Origin: Enterobacter ludwigii | Lineage (GTDB): Bacteria > Pseudomonadota > Gammaproteobacteria > Enterobacterales > Enterobacteriaceae | Assembly (NCBI RefSeq): GCF_001750725.1 | Contig: NZ_CP017279.1 | Span: 3,162,001 to 3,226,000, forward strand | Direction: 5' to 3' | Length of the DNA: 64,000 nucleotides | Shown here: in pieces, positions 43,101-61,447 of the stretch | Position numbering within the stretch: position 1 is the stretch's first letter | Layout: every line of letters starts with the position of its first letter | The notes under the pieces: model-generated | Told to the model about the DNA's origin: nothing | What the model saw: the letters and a program-made list of their open reading frames with translations, nothing else | Databases searched by the model: none | Program-made: the position numbers and the translations under genes

Positions 43101-43386
43101 GATCGCGCGAACAGATGTGGATAACTCTGGTTAAAAGCTCGTATTAAGCGGTAGTTATCCAAGTTATAACTCTGAGGCTGTTTTGGCCCTGTGTATAAAG
43201 TCGCGATCTGATCCCAGCTTATACTGGCCAGGATCACCGATCATTCACAGCAAACGATCCTTTCTAACTGCATGATCTTCATCGTGAGATCGGGCTTATC
43301 CACAGAGGTACTCGATCCTAATAAGAGATCACAATAGAACAGATCTCTAAATAAAAAGATCTTCTTTTTAATAGCCCAGGATCCCA
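43101..43386. other. oriC: Chromosomal replication origin oriC
   Basis: Lies between mioC and mnmG, as in E. coli but in reverse orientation. DnaA boxes: R4 at 43116-43124 (TGTGGATAA), R3 at 43155-43163 (TTATCCAAG), R2 at 43190-43198 (TGTGTATAA) and R1 at 43296-43304 (TTATCCACA). Thirteen GATC sites for Dam and SeqA fall within 283 bases. The A+T-rich unwinding element with GATC-starting 13-mers lies at about 43320-43383 (minus strand GATCTTTTTATTT and GATCTGTTCTATT), next to mnmG. Order and spacing match E. coli oriC. The exact edges are approximate. Confidence 0.97.
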
Positions 43387-43473
43387 ATGCTTTCTCGAAA
43401 GACTAAAGTTGAGTAGAATCCACGGCCCGGGCTTCAATCCATTTTCATACCGCTTTACGCGAGGCAGACCACC

Positions 43474-45363
43474 ATGTTTTATCAGGATCCTTTTGACGTC
43501 ATCATCATTGGCGGGGGTCATGCAGGCACTGAGGCCGCAATGGCCGCAGCGCGAATGGGTCAGCAGACCCTGCTTTTGACACACAATATCGACACGCTGG
43601 GACAAATGTCCTGTAATCCGGCGATTGGCGGCATTGGGAAAGGACACCTGGTAAAAGAAGTGGATGCACTTGGCGGCCTGATGGCGAAAGCGATCGATCA
43701 TGCCGGCATCCAGTTTAGGATACTAAACGCAAGCAAAGGTCCCGCTGTGCGCGCCACCCGTGCTCAGGCAGACCGCGTGCTTTACCGTCAGGCGGTACGT
43801 ACTGCCCTGGAGAATCAGCCAAACCTGATGATCTTCCAGCAGGCGGTAGAAGATCTTATCGTTGAAAACGATCGCGTTGTGGGTGCCGTAACCCAGATGG
43901 GCCTCAAGTTCCGCGCGAAAGCCGTCGTACTGACTGTCGGGACCTTCCTGGATGGCAAAATCCATATCGGTCTGGATAACTACAGCGGTGGCCGTGCTGG
44001 CGATCCGCCGTCCATTCCGCTGTCTCGTCGTCTGCGTGAACTTCCGCTGCGCGTCAGTCGCCTGAAAACAGGCACGCCACCGCGTATTGATGCGCGCACC
44101 ATTGATTTCAGCGTGCTGGCACAACAGCACGGTGATAACCCCATGCCGGTGTTCTCGTTCATGGGCAATGCGGCTCAACATCCGCAGCAGGTACCGTGCT
44201 ACATCACGCATACCAACGAAAAAACCCATGACGTGATCCGCAATAACCTCGACCGCAGCCCAATGTACGCTGGCGTGATCGAAGGGATCGGCCCGCGTTA
44301 CTGTCCATCGATCGAAGACAAGGTGATGCGCTTTGCCGATCGTAACCAGCACCAGATCTTCCTGGAGCCGGAAGGACTGACGTCAAATGAAATTTACCCG
44401 AACGGCATCTCCACCAGCCTGCCGTTCGATGTGCAGATGCAAATTGTTCGCTCAATGCAGGGTATGGAGAACGCGAAAATCGTTCGTCCTGGCTACGCTA
44501 TTGAGTACGATTTCTTCGATCCGCGTGACCTGAAGCCAACCCTGGAGAGCAAATTCATCCACGGTCTGTTCTTCGCCGGCCAGATTAACGGCACGACCGG
44601 TTACGAAGAAGCTGCCGCTCAGGGTCTGCTTGCCGGTCTGAACGCAGCACGCTTCTCTGCGGAGAAAGAGGGCTGGGCACCTGCGCGTTCTCAGGCTTAT
44701 CTGGGCGTGCTGGTCGACGATCTCTGCACCCTGGGTACGAAAGAACCGTACCGTATGTTTACCTCTCGCGCGGAATATCGCCTGATGCTGCGCGAAGATA
44801 ACGCCGACCTGCGTCTGACCGAAGTGGGTCGTGAACTGGGTCTGGTAGATGACGAACGCTGGGCGCGCTTCAACGAAAAACTGGAACGTATTGAGCAGGA
44901 ACGTCAGCGCCTGAAAACCACCTGGGTGAATCCCCAGGCGGAAACCGCTGCAGAAGTGAATGCTCACTTAACTGCGCCGCTTTCGCGCGAAGCCAGCGGC
45001 GAAGACTTGCTGCGTCGCCCTGAAGTGACCTACGAGAACCTGGTGAAACTGACCGCGTTCGCGCCTGGCCTTGACGACGCTGAAGCGGCTGAACAGGTTG
45101 AGATCCAGGTCAAATACGAAGGTTACATCGCGCGTCAGCAGGATGAGATTGAAAAACAGCAGCGCAACGAAAATACGCTGCTGCCGGAAATGCTGGACTA
45201 CCGTCAGGTGACGGGGCTTTCCAATGAAGTGATCGCCAAGCTGAACGATCACAAGCCTGTGTCGATCGGTCAGGCGTCCCGTATCTCCGGTGTCACACCT
45301 GCCGCGATTTCGATTCTGCTGGTGTGGCTGAAAAAGCAAGGTATGCTGCGCCGTAGCGCATAA
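43474..45363 (+). CDS. mnmG: tRNA uridine-5-carboxymethylaminomethyl modification enzyme MnmG (GidA)
   Basis: With MnmE it modifies U34 of several tRNAs using FAD, folate and NADH. It has 629 residues, as in E. coli. The FAD-binding site is [13 protein letters not shown] (residues 10-22). The second signature is [14 protein letters not shown], and the conserved cysteine block is [25 protein letters not shown]. The C-terminal helical domain that binds MnmE ends in [21 protein letters not shown]. Its transcription moves away from oriC, which helps origin opening in E. coli. Confidence 0.99.
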   Translation: MFYQDPFDVIIIGGGHAGTEAAMAAARMGQQTLLLTHNIDTLGQMSCNPAIGGIGKGHLVKEVDALGGLMAKAIDHAGIQFRILNASKGPAVRATRAQADRVLYRQAVRTALENQPNLMIFQQAVEDLIVENDRVVGAVTQMGLKFRAKAVVLTVGTFLDGKIHIGLDNYSGGRAGDPPSIPLSRRLRELPLRVSRLKTGTPPRIDARTIDFSVLAQQHGDNPMPVFSFMGNAAQHPQQVPCYITHTNEKTHDVIRNNLDRSPMYAGVIEGIGPRYCPSIEDKVMRFADRNQHQIFLEPEGLTSNEIYPNGISTSLPFDVQMQIVRSMQGMENAKIVRPGYAIEYDFFDPRDLKPTLESKFIHGLFFAGQINGTTGYEEAAAQGLLAGLNAARFSAEKEGWAPARSQAYLGVLVDDLCTLGTKEPYRMFTSRAEYRLMLREDNADLRLTEVGRELGLVDDERWARFNEKLERIEQERQRLKTTWVNPQAETAAEVNAHLTAPLSREASGEDLLRRPEVTYENLVKLTAFAPGLDDAEAAEQVEIQVKYEGYIARQQDEIEKQQRNENTLLPEMLDYRQVTGLSNEVIAKLNDHKPVSIGQASRISGVTPAAISILLVWLKKQGMLRRSA

Positions 45364-45377
45364 TATCCAGTGCTTTT

Positions 45378-45437
45378 GGCGGGTGGCGCTTCGCTACCCG
45401 CCCTGCTAATTCGTAGGCCCGGTAAGCGCCACCGGGC
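45378..45437. repeat. REP/BIME pair between mnmG and rsmG
   Basis: Two palindromes, GGCGGGT...ACCCGCC (45378-45402) and GCCCGGT...ACCGGGC (45417-45437, with GTAG before it), in opposite REP orientation. They leave only 26 bases before the rsmG start. Confidence 0.8.
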
Positions 45438-45463
45438 AATTTATGTCTAAACAGGTACCCACT

Positions 45464-46087
45464 GTGCTCAATAAACTCTCTCGTCTGCTGGAACAGGCAG
45501 GTATTTCGCTCACCGATCACCAGAAAACTCAGCTGGTGGCCTATGTCGATATGCTGAACAAATGGAATAAAGCGTACAACCTGACGTCTGTTCGCGACCC
45601 CAACGAGATGCTGGTTCGTCATATCCTCGATAGCATCGTGGTTGCGCCGTATCTTAAAGGGGAGCGCTTTATCGATGTGGGCACAGGCCCTGGCCTGCCG
45701 GGGATCCCGCTGTCGATTGTCCGCCCTGAGAGCCATTTCACGCTGCTGGACAGCCTTGGCAAACGCGTCCGTTTTTTACGTCAGGTCCAGCATGAGCTGA
45801 AGCTGGAGAACATCGCCCCTGTACAGAGCAGGGTAGAGGCGTTCCCCGCGGAGCCACCGTTTGACGGTGTTATCAGCCGCGCGTTTGCGTCGCTCAATGA
45901 TATGGTGAGCTGGTGTAAGCACTTGCCTGCACAAAATGGCCGCTTTTATGCCCTGAAAGGGCAGTTGCCGGGCGATGAAATTGAACAGCTTCCGGAGGGT
46001 TTTGCTGTCGAATCCGTTGAGAAATTAAACATTCCTCAGCTTGAGGGTGAACGCCATCTGGTGATAATTAAGCCAAACAATTTTTAA
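45464..46087 (+). CDS. rsmG: 16S rRNA m7G527 methyltransferase RsmG (GidB)
   Basis: Methylates G527 of 16S rRNA; loss gives low-level streptomycin resistance. The GTG at 45464 starts [20 protein letters not shown] and gives 207 residues, the length of E. coli RsmG. An ATG at 45443 would add seven residues but lies directly after the REP palindrome with no clear ribosome-binding site. The AdoMet-binding motif is [17 protein letters not shown], then [12 protein letters not shown] and [12 protein letters not shown]. It follows mnmG on the same strand. Confidence 0.95.
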   Translation: MLNKLSRLLEQAGISLTDHQKTQLVAYVDMLNKWNKAYNLTSVRDPNEMLVRHILDSIVVAPYLKGERFIDVGTGPGLPGIPLSIVRPESHFTLLDSLGKRVRFLRQVQHELKLENIAPVQSRVEAFPAEPPFDGVISRAFASLNDMVSWCKHLPAQNGRFYALKGQLPGDEIEQLPEGFAVESVEKLNIPQLEGERHLVIIKPNNF

Positions 46088-46584
46088 ATATTTAATAAAA
46101 ATTGTGGAATTCGTGCTGTTCTGACCATGTTAAATAACAGCACTAATTCTCTGGTTTTACCGAAGAGAGTTTAACCTCTGTGTTACTAAGGTTTTTCTAA
46201 CGGTTAACGTAACAGCCATTGTTCAGCATGAAGATAGTCAACATCGAAAATATCAGCCTGCTAAAAGTGGAATACGGCAACCAGAATCGAATGTTAAATA
46301 TTTATTAAGAATGTCAATAAAAGGTTTTTATTGTATACCGGGCTGTTTTGAAAATAGTTACGATAATTTGTCTTTAATTTCATAAAGATGAAATAAACCG
46401 ATTTGCGTCTTTGATAAATACACCCTTATCGCAAATGTGTATTTTGTGATCTCGTGCACGCTTTGTAGCCAACGTTTTCGCGCTGTTTGCAGTTTTGGTC
46501 GAAGGTCGTGGCTTTCAGGAAAAGTTAAAAAATAGCGGCGGGGAAAAATATTTAAACATTTATTCACCTTTTCGCTACTTAATG
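46088..46584. other. A+T-rich intergenic region before the atp operon
   Basis: About 500 bases with no convincing gene. A 69-codon frame on the minus strand (46358-46567) has no recognisable features. The stretch just after rsmG contains the partial repeat CGTGCTGTT / AACAGCAC (46113-46143), a possible rsmG terminator or processing hairpin without a T-run. E. coli also has a long gap of similar size here. Confidence 0.6.
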
Positions 46585-46613
46585 TTTGAAATCACGGGTG
46601 CGCACCGTATAAT
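46585..46613 (+). promoter_or_regulatory. Main atp operon promoter
   Basis: -35 TTTGAA and a perfect -10 TATAAT with a 17-base spacer, about 85 bases before atpI. The position matches the atpI promoter of E. coli. Confidence 0.8.
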
Positions 46614-46703
46614 TTGACCGCTTTTTGATGCTTGACTCTGAGCCTTAAAGGACGTTTTATACGACACGCGGCATACCTCGAAGGGAGCAGGAGTAAAAAC
46701 GTG

Positions 46704-47907
<1,204 letters not shown>

Positions 47908-47938
47908 TTTTTTACCAACACTACTACGTTTTAATTGA

Positions 47939-48213
<275 letters not shown>

Positions 48214-48244
48214 TAAGCCACAGATATTAAAGAGGTATTGTGCT

Positions 48245-48715
48245 GTGAACATGAACGCAACAATCCTCGGCCAGGCCATCGCGTTTATTCTCTTTGTCTG
48301 GTTCTGCATGAAGTATGTATGGCCGCCTTTAATGGCTGCCATCGAAAAACGTCAGAAAGAAATTGCTGACGGTCTGGCTTCTGCAGAACGCGCTAAGAAA
48401 GATTTGGACCTTGCACAGGCCAACGCGACAGACCAGCTGAAAAAAGCGAAAGCGGAAGCTCAGGTTATCATCGAACAGGCTAACAAACGCCGTTCGCAGA
48501 TCCTGGACGAAGCCAAAGCTGAAGCAGAACAGGAACGTACTAAGATCGTGACACAAGCTCAGGCTGAAATTGAAGCTGAGCGTAAACGTGCTCGCGAAGA
48601 ACTGCGTAAGCAGGTTGCGATTCTGGCTGTTGCTGGCGCCGAGAAGATCATCGAACGTTCCGTGGATGAAGCTGCTAACAGCGACATCGTGGACAAACTT
48701 GTCGCTGAACTGTAA
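48245..48715 (+). CDS. atpF: ATP synthase F0 subunit b
   Basis: The peripheral stalk subunit, 156 residues, as in E. coli. It starts with GTG at 48245 ([14 protein letters not shown]). An N-terminal membrane helix (residues 4-26) is followed by a long charged coiled coil rich in Ala, Lys and Glu ([21 protein letters not shown]...), which forms the right-handed dimer stalk, and the C-terminal delta-binding part ending VDKLVAEL. It lies 48 bases after atpE and 14 before atpH. Confidence 0.98.
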   Translation: MNMNATILGQAIAFILFVWFCMKYVWPPLMAAIEKRQKEIADGLASAERAKKDLDLAQANATDQLKKAKAEAQVIIEQANKRRSQILDEAKAEAEQERTKIVTQAQAEIEAERKRAREELRKQVAILAVAGAEKIIERSVDEAANSDIVDKLVAEL

Positions 48716-48729
48716 GGAGGGAGGGGCTG

Positions 48730-49263
48730 ATGTCTGAATTTGTTACGGTAGCTCGCCCCTACGCCAAAGCAGCTTTTGACTTTGCTGTCGAACACCAAAA
48801 TGTCGATCGCTGGCAGGATATGCTGGCGTTTGCCGCTGAGGTGACGAAAAACGAACAAATGGCCGAGTTGCTTTCTGGTGCGTTAGCGCCTGAAACTCTC
48901 GCCGCGTCGTTTATCGCCGTGTGCGGAGAGCAACTGGATGCCAATGGTCAGAACCTGATTAAGGTAATGGCAGAAAATGGTCGTCTCCGTGTGCTCCCGG
49001 ATGTTCTCGAGCAGTTTGAGCACTTACGTGCCCTTAGTGAAGCTACCGCTGAAGTCGAAGTGACTTCTGCGACTGAACTGAGTGATGAACAGCTTGCGAA
49101 AATTACCGCCGCGATGGAAAAACGTCTGTCACGCAAAGTTAAGCTGAATTGCAAAATCGATAAGTCTGTAATGGCAGGCGTAATCATCCGTTCGGGTGAT
49201 ATGGTCATTGATGGCAGCGTACGCGGCCGTCTTGAACGCCTTGCAGACGTCTTGCAGTCTTAA
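48730..49263 (+). CDS. atpH: ATP synthase F1 subunit delta
   Basis: Links the top of F1 to the b-dimer stalk. It has 177 residues, as in E. coli. The N-terminal six-helix domain begins [22 protein letters not shown], and the C-terminal family signature [27 protein letters not shown] lies near residues 140-168. The ribosome-binding site is a strong GGAGGGAGG. Twelve bases separate it from atpA. Confidence 0.98.
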   Translation: MSEFVTVARPYAKAAFDFAVEHQNVDRWQDMLAFAAEVTKNEQMAELLSGALAPETLAASFIAVCGEQLDANGQNLIKVMAENGRLRVLPDVLEQFEHLRALSEATAEVEVTSATELSDEQLAKITAAMEKRLSRKVKLNCKIDKSVMAGVIIRSGDMVIDGSVRGRLERLADVLQS

Positions 49264-49275
49264 GGGGACTGGAGC

Positions 49276-50817
49276 ATGCAACTGAATTCCACCGAAATCA
49301 GCGAACTGATCAAGCAGCGCATTGCTCAGTTCAGTGTTGTGAGCGAAGCTCACAACGAAGGTACTATTGTTTCTGTAAGTGACGGTGTTATCCGCATCCA
49401 CGGCCTGGCCGATTGTATGCAGGGTGAGATGATTTCCCTGCCGGGTAACCGTTACGCTATCGCACTGAACCTGGAGCGCGACTCCGTAGGTGCAGTTGTG
49501 ATGGGTCCATACGCTGACCTCGCCGAAGGCATGAAGGTTAAGTGTACTGGCCGTATTCTGGAAGTGCCGGTTGGCCGTGGCCTGCTGGGTCGCGTTGTTA
49601 ACACCCTGGGTGCGCCAATCGACGGTAAAGGTCCGGTTGAGCACGATGGCTTCTCCCCAATCGAAGTTATCGCACCAGGCGTTATCGACCGTCAGTCCGT
49701 TGATCAGCCAGTGCAGACTGGTTATAAGTCCGTTGATGCCATGATTCCAATCGGTCGTGGCCAGCGTGAACTGATCATCGGTGACCGTCAGACCGGTAAA
49801 ACCGCGATGGCTATCGACGCCATCATCAACCAGCGTGACTCCGGCATCAAATGTGTGTACGTGGCTATCGGCCAGAAAGCGTCCACCATTTCTAACGTGG
49901 TTCGTAAACTGGAAGAGCACGGCGCGCTGTCTAACACCATCGTTGTTGTGGCGACCGCTTCTGAATCTGCTGCACTGCAATACCTGGCACCATACGCCGG
50001 TTGCGCAATGGGCGAATACTTCCGTGACCGCGGTGAAGATGCGCTGATCGTATACGATGACCTGTCTAAACAGGCCGTTGCATATCGTCAGGTTTCCCTG
50101 CTGCTCCGTCGTCCACCTGGACGTGAAGCGTTCCCTGGCGACGTATTCTACCTCCACTCTCGTCTGCTGGAGCGTGCTTCCCGCGTTAACGCGGAATACG
50201 TCGAGAACTTCACCAAAGGTGAAGTGAAGGGTAAAACCGGCTCTCTGACCGCGCTGCCAATCATTGAAACCCAGGCGGGTGACGTTTCTGCGTTCGTTCC
50301 GACCAACGTAATCTCCATTACCGATGGTCAGATCTTCCTGGAAACCAACCTGTTTAACTCCGGTATTCGTCCGGCAGTTAACCCGGGTATCTCCGTATCC
50401 CGTGTGGGTGGTGCTGCTCAGACCAAGATCATCAAGAAACTGTCCGGTGGTATTCGTACCGCGCTGGCACAGTATCGTGAACTGGCTGCGTTCTCTCAGT
50501 TCGCATCCGATCTGGACGAAGCAACCCGTAAACAGCTGAGCCACGGTCAGAAAGTGACCGAGCTGCTGAAGCAGAAACAGTACGCACCAATGTCTGTTGC
50601 TCAGCAGGGCCTGGTTCTGTTCGCGGCTGAACGCGGTTACCTCGAAGATGTGGAACTGGCGAAAATCGGTAGCTTCGAAGCCGCTCTGCTGGCTTACGTC
50701 GACCGTGATCACGCTCCGCTGATGCAAGAGATCAACCAGACCGGTGGCTATAACGACGAAATCGAAGGCAAGCTGAAAGCTATCCTCGATTCCTTCAAAG
50801 CAACCCAATCCTGGTAA
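49276..50817 (+). CDS. atpA: ATP synthase F1 subunit alpha
   Basis: A non-catalytic nucleotide-binding subunit, 513 residues, as in E. coli. Walker A is GDRQTGKT at residues 169-176 and Walker B is in [12 protein letters not shown]. The signature [17 protein letters not shown] and the arginine finger in that same SVSRVG block (about Arg376) are present. The C-terminal helical domain ends [13 protein letters not shown] 644-residue antisense frame over it is a shadow. Confidence 0.99.
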   Translation: MQLNSTEISELIKQRIAQFSVVSEAHNEGTIVSVSDGVIRIHGLADCMQGEMISLPGNRYAIALNLERDSVGAVVMGPYADLAEGMKVKCTGRILEVPVGRGLLGRVVNTLGAPIDGKGPVEHDGFSPIEVIAPGVIDRQSVDQPVQTGYKSVDAMIPIGRGQRELIIGDRQTGKTAMAIDAIINQRDSGIKCVYVAIGQKASTISNVVRKLEEHGALSNTIVVVATASESAALQYLAPYAGCAMGEYFRDRGEDALIVYDDLSKQAVAYRQVSLLLRRPPGREAFPGDVFYLHSRLLERASRVNAEYVENFTKGEVKGKTGSLTALPIIETQAGDVSAFVPTNVISITDGQIFLETNLFNSGIRPAVNPGISVSRVGGAAQTKIIKKLSGGIRTALAQYRELAAFSQFASDLDEATRKQLSHGQKVTELLKQKQYAPMSVAQQGLVLFAAERGYLEDVELAKIGSFEAALLAYVDRDHAPLMQEINQTGGYNDEIEGKLKAILDSFKATQSW

Positions 50818-50868
50818 TCGTCCGGCGGCTTGTCTCAGGACAAGCCGCCTGGCATTGAGGAGAAGCTC

Positions 50869-53146
<2,278 letters not shown>

Positions 53147-53166
53147 CGCCTTAATCGGAGGGTGAT

Positions 53167-53586
53167 ATGGCAATGACTTACCACCTGGACGTCGTCAGCG
53201 CAGAGCAACAAATGTTCTCTGGTCTGGTCGAGAAAATCCAGGTAACGGGTAGTGAAGGTGAACTGGGTATTTTCCCGGGTCACGCACCGCTGCTCACCGC
53301 CATTAAGCCTGGTATGATCCGCATCGTTAAACAGTTCGGTCATGAAGAGTTTATCTATCTGTCCGGCGGCATTCTTGAAGTGCAGCCTGGCAGCGTGACC
53401 GTTCTGGCCGATACCGCTATTCGTGGCCAGGATCTCGACGAAGCACGAGCCCTGGAATCGAAGCGTAAGGCTGAAGAGCACATTAGCAGCTCTCATGGTG
53501 ACGTGGATTACGCTCAGGCGTCTGCGGAGCTGGCCAAAGCGATCGCGAAACTGCGCGTTATCGAGTTGACCAAAAAAGCGATGTAA
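53167..53586 (+). CDS. atpC: ATP synthase F1 subunit epsilon
   Basis: The regulatory and connecting subunit, 139 residues, as in E. coli. The N-terminal beta sandwich ([39 protein letters not shown]) contacts the c-ring. The C-terminal two helices ([38 protein letters not shown]) can extend to inhibit ATP hydrolysis. It is the last gene of the operon, and a strong terminator follows 18 bases later. Confidence 0.98.
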   Translation: MAMTYHLDVVSAEQQMFSGLVEKIQVTGSEGELGIFPGHAPLLTAIKPGMIRIVKQFGHEEFIYLSGGILEVQPGSVTVLADTAIRGQDLDEARALESKRKAEEHISSSHGDVDYAQASAELAKAIAKLRVIELTKKAM

Positions 53587-53604
53587 CACCGGCTTGAAAA
53601 GCAC

Positions 53605-53637
53605 AAAGCCAGTCTGGTTTCCAGGCTGGCTTTTTTT
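53605..53637 (+). terminator. Rho-independent terminator of the atp operon
   Basis: AAAGCCAGTCTGG pairs with CCAGGCTGGCTTT (one T-G wobble) around TTT, followed by a long T-run. Confidence 0.93.
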
Positions 53638-53814
53638 ATGGTTTCGTATCACACCGATCTTTATTCATGATCCAAAAGAATAGCTAAGCTATTGTGTGTG
53701 CTAGCGACTTATCGCGAGAAGGCTATTTTCCAGAGAAAAAGGGGTTTACTCTGCCCCTAAAAATGGCCTCAAATAGCCATTATTGGCTGATGTTGAACGT
53801 TTTAACGCCATTCC

Positions 53815-53831
53815 ATTTTATGACGCAAAAT
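53815..53831. promoter_or_regulatory. Candidate NagC operator before glmU
   Basis: ATTTTATGACGCAAAAT has 5-base inverted ends around a GACGC-type centre, resembling NagC sites. It lies 61 bases before the glmU start, fitting the promoter-proximal NagC site of E. coli glmUS. This is by position and shape only. The rest of the 305-base atpC-glmU gap holds no gene. Confidence 0.4.
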
Positions 53832-53891
53832 ATGTAGAATTTTCAACGTCAACGGGTTTAACTTCTTACTCAAATTACAGTCAGGACGCGT

Positions 53892-55262
53892 ATGTTGAAC
53901 AATACAATGAGCGTGGTCATCCTTGCCGCCGGTAAAGGTACCCGCATGTATTCCGATCTTCCAAAGGTACTGCACACGCTGGCAGGAAAGCCGATGGTGC
54001 AGCATGTCATTGATGCCGCTAATGAACTGGGTGCCCGTCAGGTCCATCTGGTCTATGGTCACGGCGGCGATCTGCTTAAAAAGACGCTGAACGATGACAA
54101 ACTCAACTGGGTGCTTCAGGCAGAACAGTTGGGGACCGGACACGCCATGCAGCAGGCCGCCCCGTTCTTTGCAGATGACGAAGATATTCTGATGCTTTAT
54201 GGCGACGTCCCGCTGATCTCTGTCGACACCCTTGCCCGCCTGCGTGAAGCTAAACCGCAGGGTGGTATCGGGTTGTTAACTGTCGTACTTGACGATCCAA
54301 CCGGCTATGGCCGCATTACCCGCGAAAACGGTAACGTAACGGGTATCGTTGAGCATAAAGATGCCAGCGACGCACAGCGTCAGATTCAGGAGATCAACAC
54401 CGGTATCCTGATTGCCAATGGTGCGGACCTGAAGCGCTGGCTGTCGAAGCTCAACAACAATAATGCGCAGGGTGAGTACTACATCACCGACATCATCGCG
54501 ATGGCCTATCAGGAAGGGCGTGAGATTGCGGCGGTTCATCCGGCACGCATTAGCGAAACCGAAGGGGTGAATAACCGCCTTCAGCTTTCCCGCCTGGAAC
54601 GCGTTTATCAGTCCGAACAGGCTGAAAAACTGCTCCTGGCAGGCGTTATGCTGCGTGACCCGGCGCGTTTCGATCTGCGCGGGACCTTATCTCACGGGCG
54701 CGACGTTGAAATCGATACTAACGTTATCCTTGAAGGCAACGTCACGCTTGGCCACCGCGTCAAAATTGGTGCCGGTTGTGTTATCAAAAACAGCGTCATC
54801 GGTGACGACTGCGACATTAGCCCGTACAGCGTGGTTGAAGATGCACATCTGGACGCGGCATGCACCATTGGGCCGTTCGCACGCCTGCGCCCTGGCGCTG
54901 AATTGCTCGAAGGCGCCCATGTTGGCAACTTCGTTGAAATGAAAAAAGCGCGTCTGGGCAAAGGTTCCAAAGCCGGCCATTTAACCTACCTGGGCGATGC
55001 AGAAATTGGCGATAACGTGAACATTGGTGCAGGAACAATCACCTGCAACTATGACGGTGCCAACAAGTTTAAAACCATCATTGGTGATGATGTGTTTGTC
55101 GGTTCTGATACCCAGCTGGTGGCACCGGTGACGGTCGGGAACGGGGTAACCATTGCCGCCGGGACGACCGTGACGCGCGATGTTGCCGACAATGAGCTGG
55201 TGCTGAGCCGCGTGCCGCAGGTTCACAAGCAGGGCTGGAAACGCCCAGTGAAGAAAAAGTAA
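53892..55262 (+). CDS. glmU: Bifunctional UDP-GlcNAc pyrophosphorylase/glucosamine-1-phosphate acetyltransferase
   Basis: Makes UDP-GlcNAc for peptidoglycan and lipopolysaccharide. It has 456 residues, as in E. coli. The N-terminal uridyltransferase domain has [18 protein letters not shown] (residues 11-28) and YGDVPLIS. The C-terminal left-handed beta helix has hexapeptide repeats ([20 protein letters not shown]...), the acetyl-transfer site [11 protein letters not shown] and [13 protein letters not shown]. The C-terminal tail is basic (RPVKKK). ATG 53892 gives [14 protein letters not shown]; the Met at position 6 is an alternative start. It is co-transcribed with glmS. Confidence 0.98.
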   Translation: MLNNTMSVVILAAGKGTRMYSDLPKVLHTLAGKPMVQHVIDAANELGARQVHLVYGHGGDLLKKTLNDDKLNWVLQAEQLGTGHAMQQAAPFFADDEDILMLYGDVPLISVDTLARLREAKPQGGIGLLTVVLDDPTGYGRITRENGNVTGIVEHKDASDAQRQIQEINTGILIANGADLKRWLSKLNNNNAQGEYYITDIIAMAYQEGREIAAVHPARISETEGVNNRLQLSRLERVYQSEQAEKLLLAGVMLRDPARFDLRGTLSHGRDVEIDTNVILEGNVTLGHRVKIGAGCVIKNSVIGDDCDISPYSVVEDAHLDAACTIGPFARLRPGAELLEGAHVGNFVEMKKARLGKGSKAGHLTYLGDAEIGDNVNIGAGTITCNYDGANKFKTIIGDDVFVGSDTQLVAPVTVGNGVTIAAGTTVTRDVADNELVLSRVPQVHKQGWKRPVKKK

Positions 55263-55265
55263 CGA

Positions 55266-55357
55266 CCTGCACCCTGCTCTCTCCCGTGAGGAGAGCGCTC
55301 GTTCGGTGCGGTGTTTTTTGCCCTCACCCCTCTGGGGAGAGGGATGGGGTGAGGGGA
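55266..55357. repeat. boxC-like GC-rich palindromes between glmU and glmS
   Basis: The segment CCCTCACCCCTCTGGGGAGA continues into GGGATGGGGTGAGGG (55321-55356) and forms a long near-perfect hairpin. A related shorter unit, CTCTCC-CGTGA-GGAGAG, lies just before it. Such CCCTCACCCC/GGGGTGAGGG elements are dispersed in many enterobacterial genomes (boxC-like). They sit in the transcribed glmUS spacer. Confidence 0.65.
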
Positions 55358-55490
55358 TAACATAATCCTCCCCCCAAAGGCAGTACTTATAACAATAACC
55401 CCACTCTCTACAAGGCTCGGGGTGCCCGGAAAGGGCAAATACAGGTCAGCGACAACGCATGGCATAACGCCATAATCAGGAAATTAAACT

Positions 55491-57320
55491 ATGTGTGGAA
55501 TTGTTGGCGCAGTTGCGCAGCGTGATATTGCTGAAATCCTTCTCGAAGGTTTACGTCGTCTGGAATACCGTGGTTACGACTCTGCCGGTCTGGCAGTTGT
55601 GGATGCAGAAGGGCATATGACCCGTCTGCGTCGTCTCGGTAAAGTGCAGATGCTGGCCCAGGCTGCGGAAGATCATCCGCTGCACGGTGGCACGGGTATT
55701 GCGCACACCCGCTGGGCGACCCACGGCGAACCGTCTGAAGGCAATGCGCACCCGCATGTGTCCGAACACATCGTGGTCGTGCATAACGGCATTATCGAAA
55801 ACCACGAACCGCTGCGCGAAGAACTTAAAGCGCTCGGCTATACCTTCGTCTCTGAAACCGACACCGAAGTTATTGCTCACCTGGTTCACTGGGAGCTGGA
55901 GCAGGGCGGTACACTGCGTGAAGCGGTGCTGCGCGCGATCCCTCAGCTGCGCGGTGCGTACGGTACGGTAATCATGGATTCACGCGATCCGTCCACGCTG
56001 CTGGCCGCACGTTCCGGTAGCCCAATGGTTATCGGTCTGGGCATGGGCGAGAACTTTATCGCCTCTGACCAACTGGCACTTCTGCCGGTTACCCGTCGCT
56101 TTATCTTCCTGGAAGAGGGTGATATCGCGGAAGTGACGCGTCGCAGCGTGACGGTATTCGATACCAAAGGCGAGCCGGTGAAACGCCCGGAGATCGAATC
56201 CAATCTGCAGTACGACGCAGGCGACAAAGGCGCTTACCGTCACTACATGCAGAAAGAAATTTACGAGCAGCCGAACGCCATCAAAAACACCCTGACCGGG
56301 CGCATCAGCCACGGCGAAGTGGACCTGAGCGAACTGGGCGCCAACGCCAATGAGCTGCTCGGTAAGGTTGAGCATATTCAGATCGTGGCCTGCGGTACCT
56401 CCTACAACTCCGGTATGGTCTCCCGCTACTGGTTCGAATCCCTGGCCGGTGTTCCGTGTGACGTGGAAATCGCTTCAGAATTCCGCTACCGCAAATCCGC
56501 GGTGCGTCGTAATAGCCTGATGATCACCCTTTCCCAGTCTGGCGAAACGGCGGACACCCTGGCGGCGCTGCGTCTCTCTAAAGAGCTGGGTTATCTGGGC
56601 TCTCTGGCCATCTGTAACGTGCCGGGTTCTTCGCTGGTTCGTGAATCCGATCTGGCGCTGATGACCAACGCAGGTACGGAAATCGGCGTGGCCTCCACCA
56701 AAGCGTTTACCACTCAGCTGACCGTTCTGCTGATGCTGGTGGCGAAACTGGCGCGTCTGAAAGGGCAGGATGCGGCTGTTGAGCATGACATCGTTCATGG
56801 CCTGCAGGCGCTGCCAAGCCGTATTGAGCAGATGCTGTCTCAGGACAAACGCATTGAAGCGCTGGCGGAAGATTTCTCTGACAAACATCACGCCCTGTTC
56901 CTCGGCCGTGGCGATCAGTATCCAATTGCGCTGGAAGGCGCGTTGAAGCTGAAAGAGATCTCCTACATCCACGCGGAAGCTTACGCAGCAGGCGAGCTGA
57001 AACACGGCCCGCTGGCGCTGATTGACGCAGACATGCCGGTCATCGTTGTGGCACCTAACAACGAACTGCTGGAAAAACTGAAGTCCAATATCGAAGAAGT
57101 CCGCGCCCGCGGTGGTGTACTGTACGTCTTCGCCGATAAAGACGCCGGCTTTGCGAGCAGCGACAATATGCACATCATCGAGATGCCGCATGTGGAAGAG
57201 GTGATTGCCCCTATCTTCTACACCGTTCCGCTGCAGTTGCTGGCCTACCACGTCGCGCTGATCAAAGGCACTGACGTTGACCAGCCACGTAACCTGGCGA
57301 AATCGGTCACCGTAGAATAA
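55491..57320 (+). CDS. glmS: Glucosamine-6-phosphate synthase (isomerizing)
   Basis: Converts fructose 6-phosphate and glutamine to glucosamine 6-phosphate, the first step to UDP-GlcNAc. It has 609 residues, as in E. coli. Cys2 ([12 protein letters not shown]) is the glutaminase nucleophile, and [18 protein letters not shown] is the glutamine pocket. Two SIS sugar-isomerase domains follow ([51 protein letters not shown]). The leader contains a small hairpin ATGGC-ATAAC-GCCAT (55459-55473) ending about 17 bases before the start. In E. coli the sRNA GlmZ opens an inhibitory leader structure at this place; whether the pairing is kept was not tested. Confidence 0.98.
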   Translation: MCGIVGAVAQRDIAEILLEGLRRLEYRGYDSAGLAVVDAEGHMTRLRRLGKVQMLAQAAEDHPLHGGTGIAHTRWATHGEPSEGNAHPHVSEHIVVVHNGIIENHEPLREELKALGYTFVSETDTEVIAHLVHWELEQGGTLREAVLRAIPQLRGAYGTVIMDSRDPSTLLAARSGSPMVIGLGMGENFIASDQLALLPVTRRFIFLEEGDIAEVTRRSVTVFDTKGEPVKRPEIESNLQYDAGDKGAYRHYMQKEIYEQPNAIKNTLTGRISHGEVDLSELGANANELLGKVEHIQIVACGTSYNSGMVSRYWFESLAGVPCDVEIASEFRYRKSAVRRNSLMITLSQSGETADTLAALRLSKELGYLGSLAICNVPGSSLVRESDLALMTNAGTEIGVASTKAFTTQLTVLLMLVAKLARLKGQDAAVEHDIVHGLQALPSRIEQMLSQDKRIEALAEDFSDKHHALFLGRGDQYPIALEGALKLKEISYIHAEAYAAGELKHGPLALIDADMPVIVVAPNNELLEKLKSNIEEVRARGGVLYVFADKDAGFASSDNMHIIEMPHVEEVIAPIFYTVPLQLLAYHVALIKGTDVDQPRNLAKSVTVE

Positions 57321-57329
57321 TCCCCTCAG

Positions 57330-57355
57330 GCTCCACCTTCGGGTGGAGCTTTTTT
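57330..57355 (+). terminator. Rho-independent terminator of glmUS
   Basis: GCTCCACC TTCG GGTGGAGC, an 8-bp stem with a stable TTCG loop, followed by T6. Confidence 0.95.
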
Positions 57356-57534
57356 ACCCTTCCTGGTTTGTTTTTAATCAACCCATCCGCATTTTTATTT
57401 ATGACAATCTGTCATCTTCAGCTACTTTTTTCAGTGTCACATAAAGAAAATATTTCTGAAAACTTGCTGTCATGTAAGTGGTTAACTAGATGATAATTAA
57501 ATGAATTTTTACTGATATTTAAGCTAAATTTTCA

Positions 57535-57574
57535 TTGTCATAAAACTGTCATAATTCGTACATTTATCTGTCAC
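57535..57574 (+). promoter_or_regulatory. Two Pho boxes upstream of pstS
   Basis: TTGTCATAAAACTGTCAT (57535-57552) and CGTACATTTATCTGTCAC (57557-57574) start 22 bases apart, the spacing seen in E. coli pstS. Phosphorylated PhoB would bind in place of a -35 element; a -10-like TATTTT follows at 57585-57590. The upstream part of the 321-base gap (57356-57534) is A+T rich and holds no gene, only a few extra TGTCA motifs. Confidence 0.92.
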
Positions 57575-57608
57575 CTGTTTGTCCTATTTTGCTCATCGTA
57601 GCCACTAA

Positions 57609-58682
<1,074 letters not shown>

Positions 58683-58702
58683 TTTAGTATTCTGACGAAA
58701 AT

Positions 58703-58728
58703 GGCGGGTGGCGCTCGCGCTACCCGCC
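58703..58728. repeat. REP-like palindrome between pstS and pstC
   Basis: GGCGGGT (58703-58709) pairs with ACCCGCC (58722-58728), with an inner GCGC pair. It is transcribed within the operon. Confidence 0.75.
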
Positions 58729-58759
58729 GATTTCGTAAACGCGTTTAACAGAAGAGTGA

Positions 58760-60612
<1,853 letters not shown>

Positions 60613-60647
60613 ATTTTTACGGCGCGGCAGATCGCGGCGCCGAATGA

Positions 60648-61433
<786 letters not shown>

Positions 61434-61447
61434 TTCAGGAGCGCGCT

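Noticed and set aside
46358..46567. A 69-codon frame in the rsmG-atpI gap
   Set aside because: It lies in an A+T-rich gap, has no ribosome-binding site or recognisable motif, and its codon use is unlike its neighbours.
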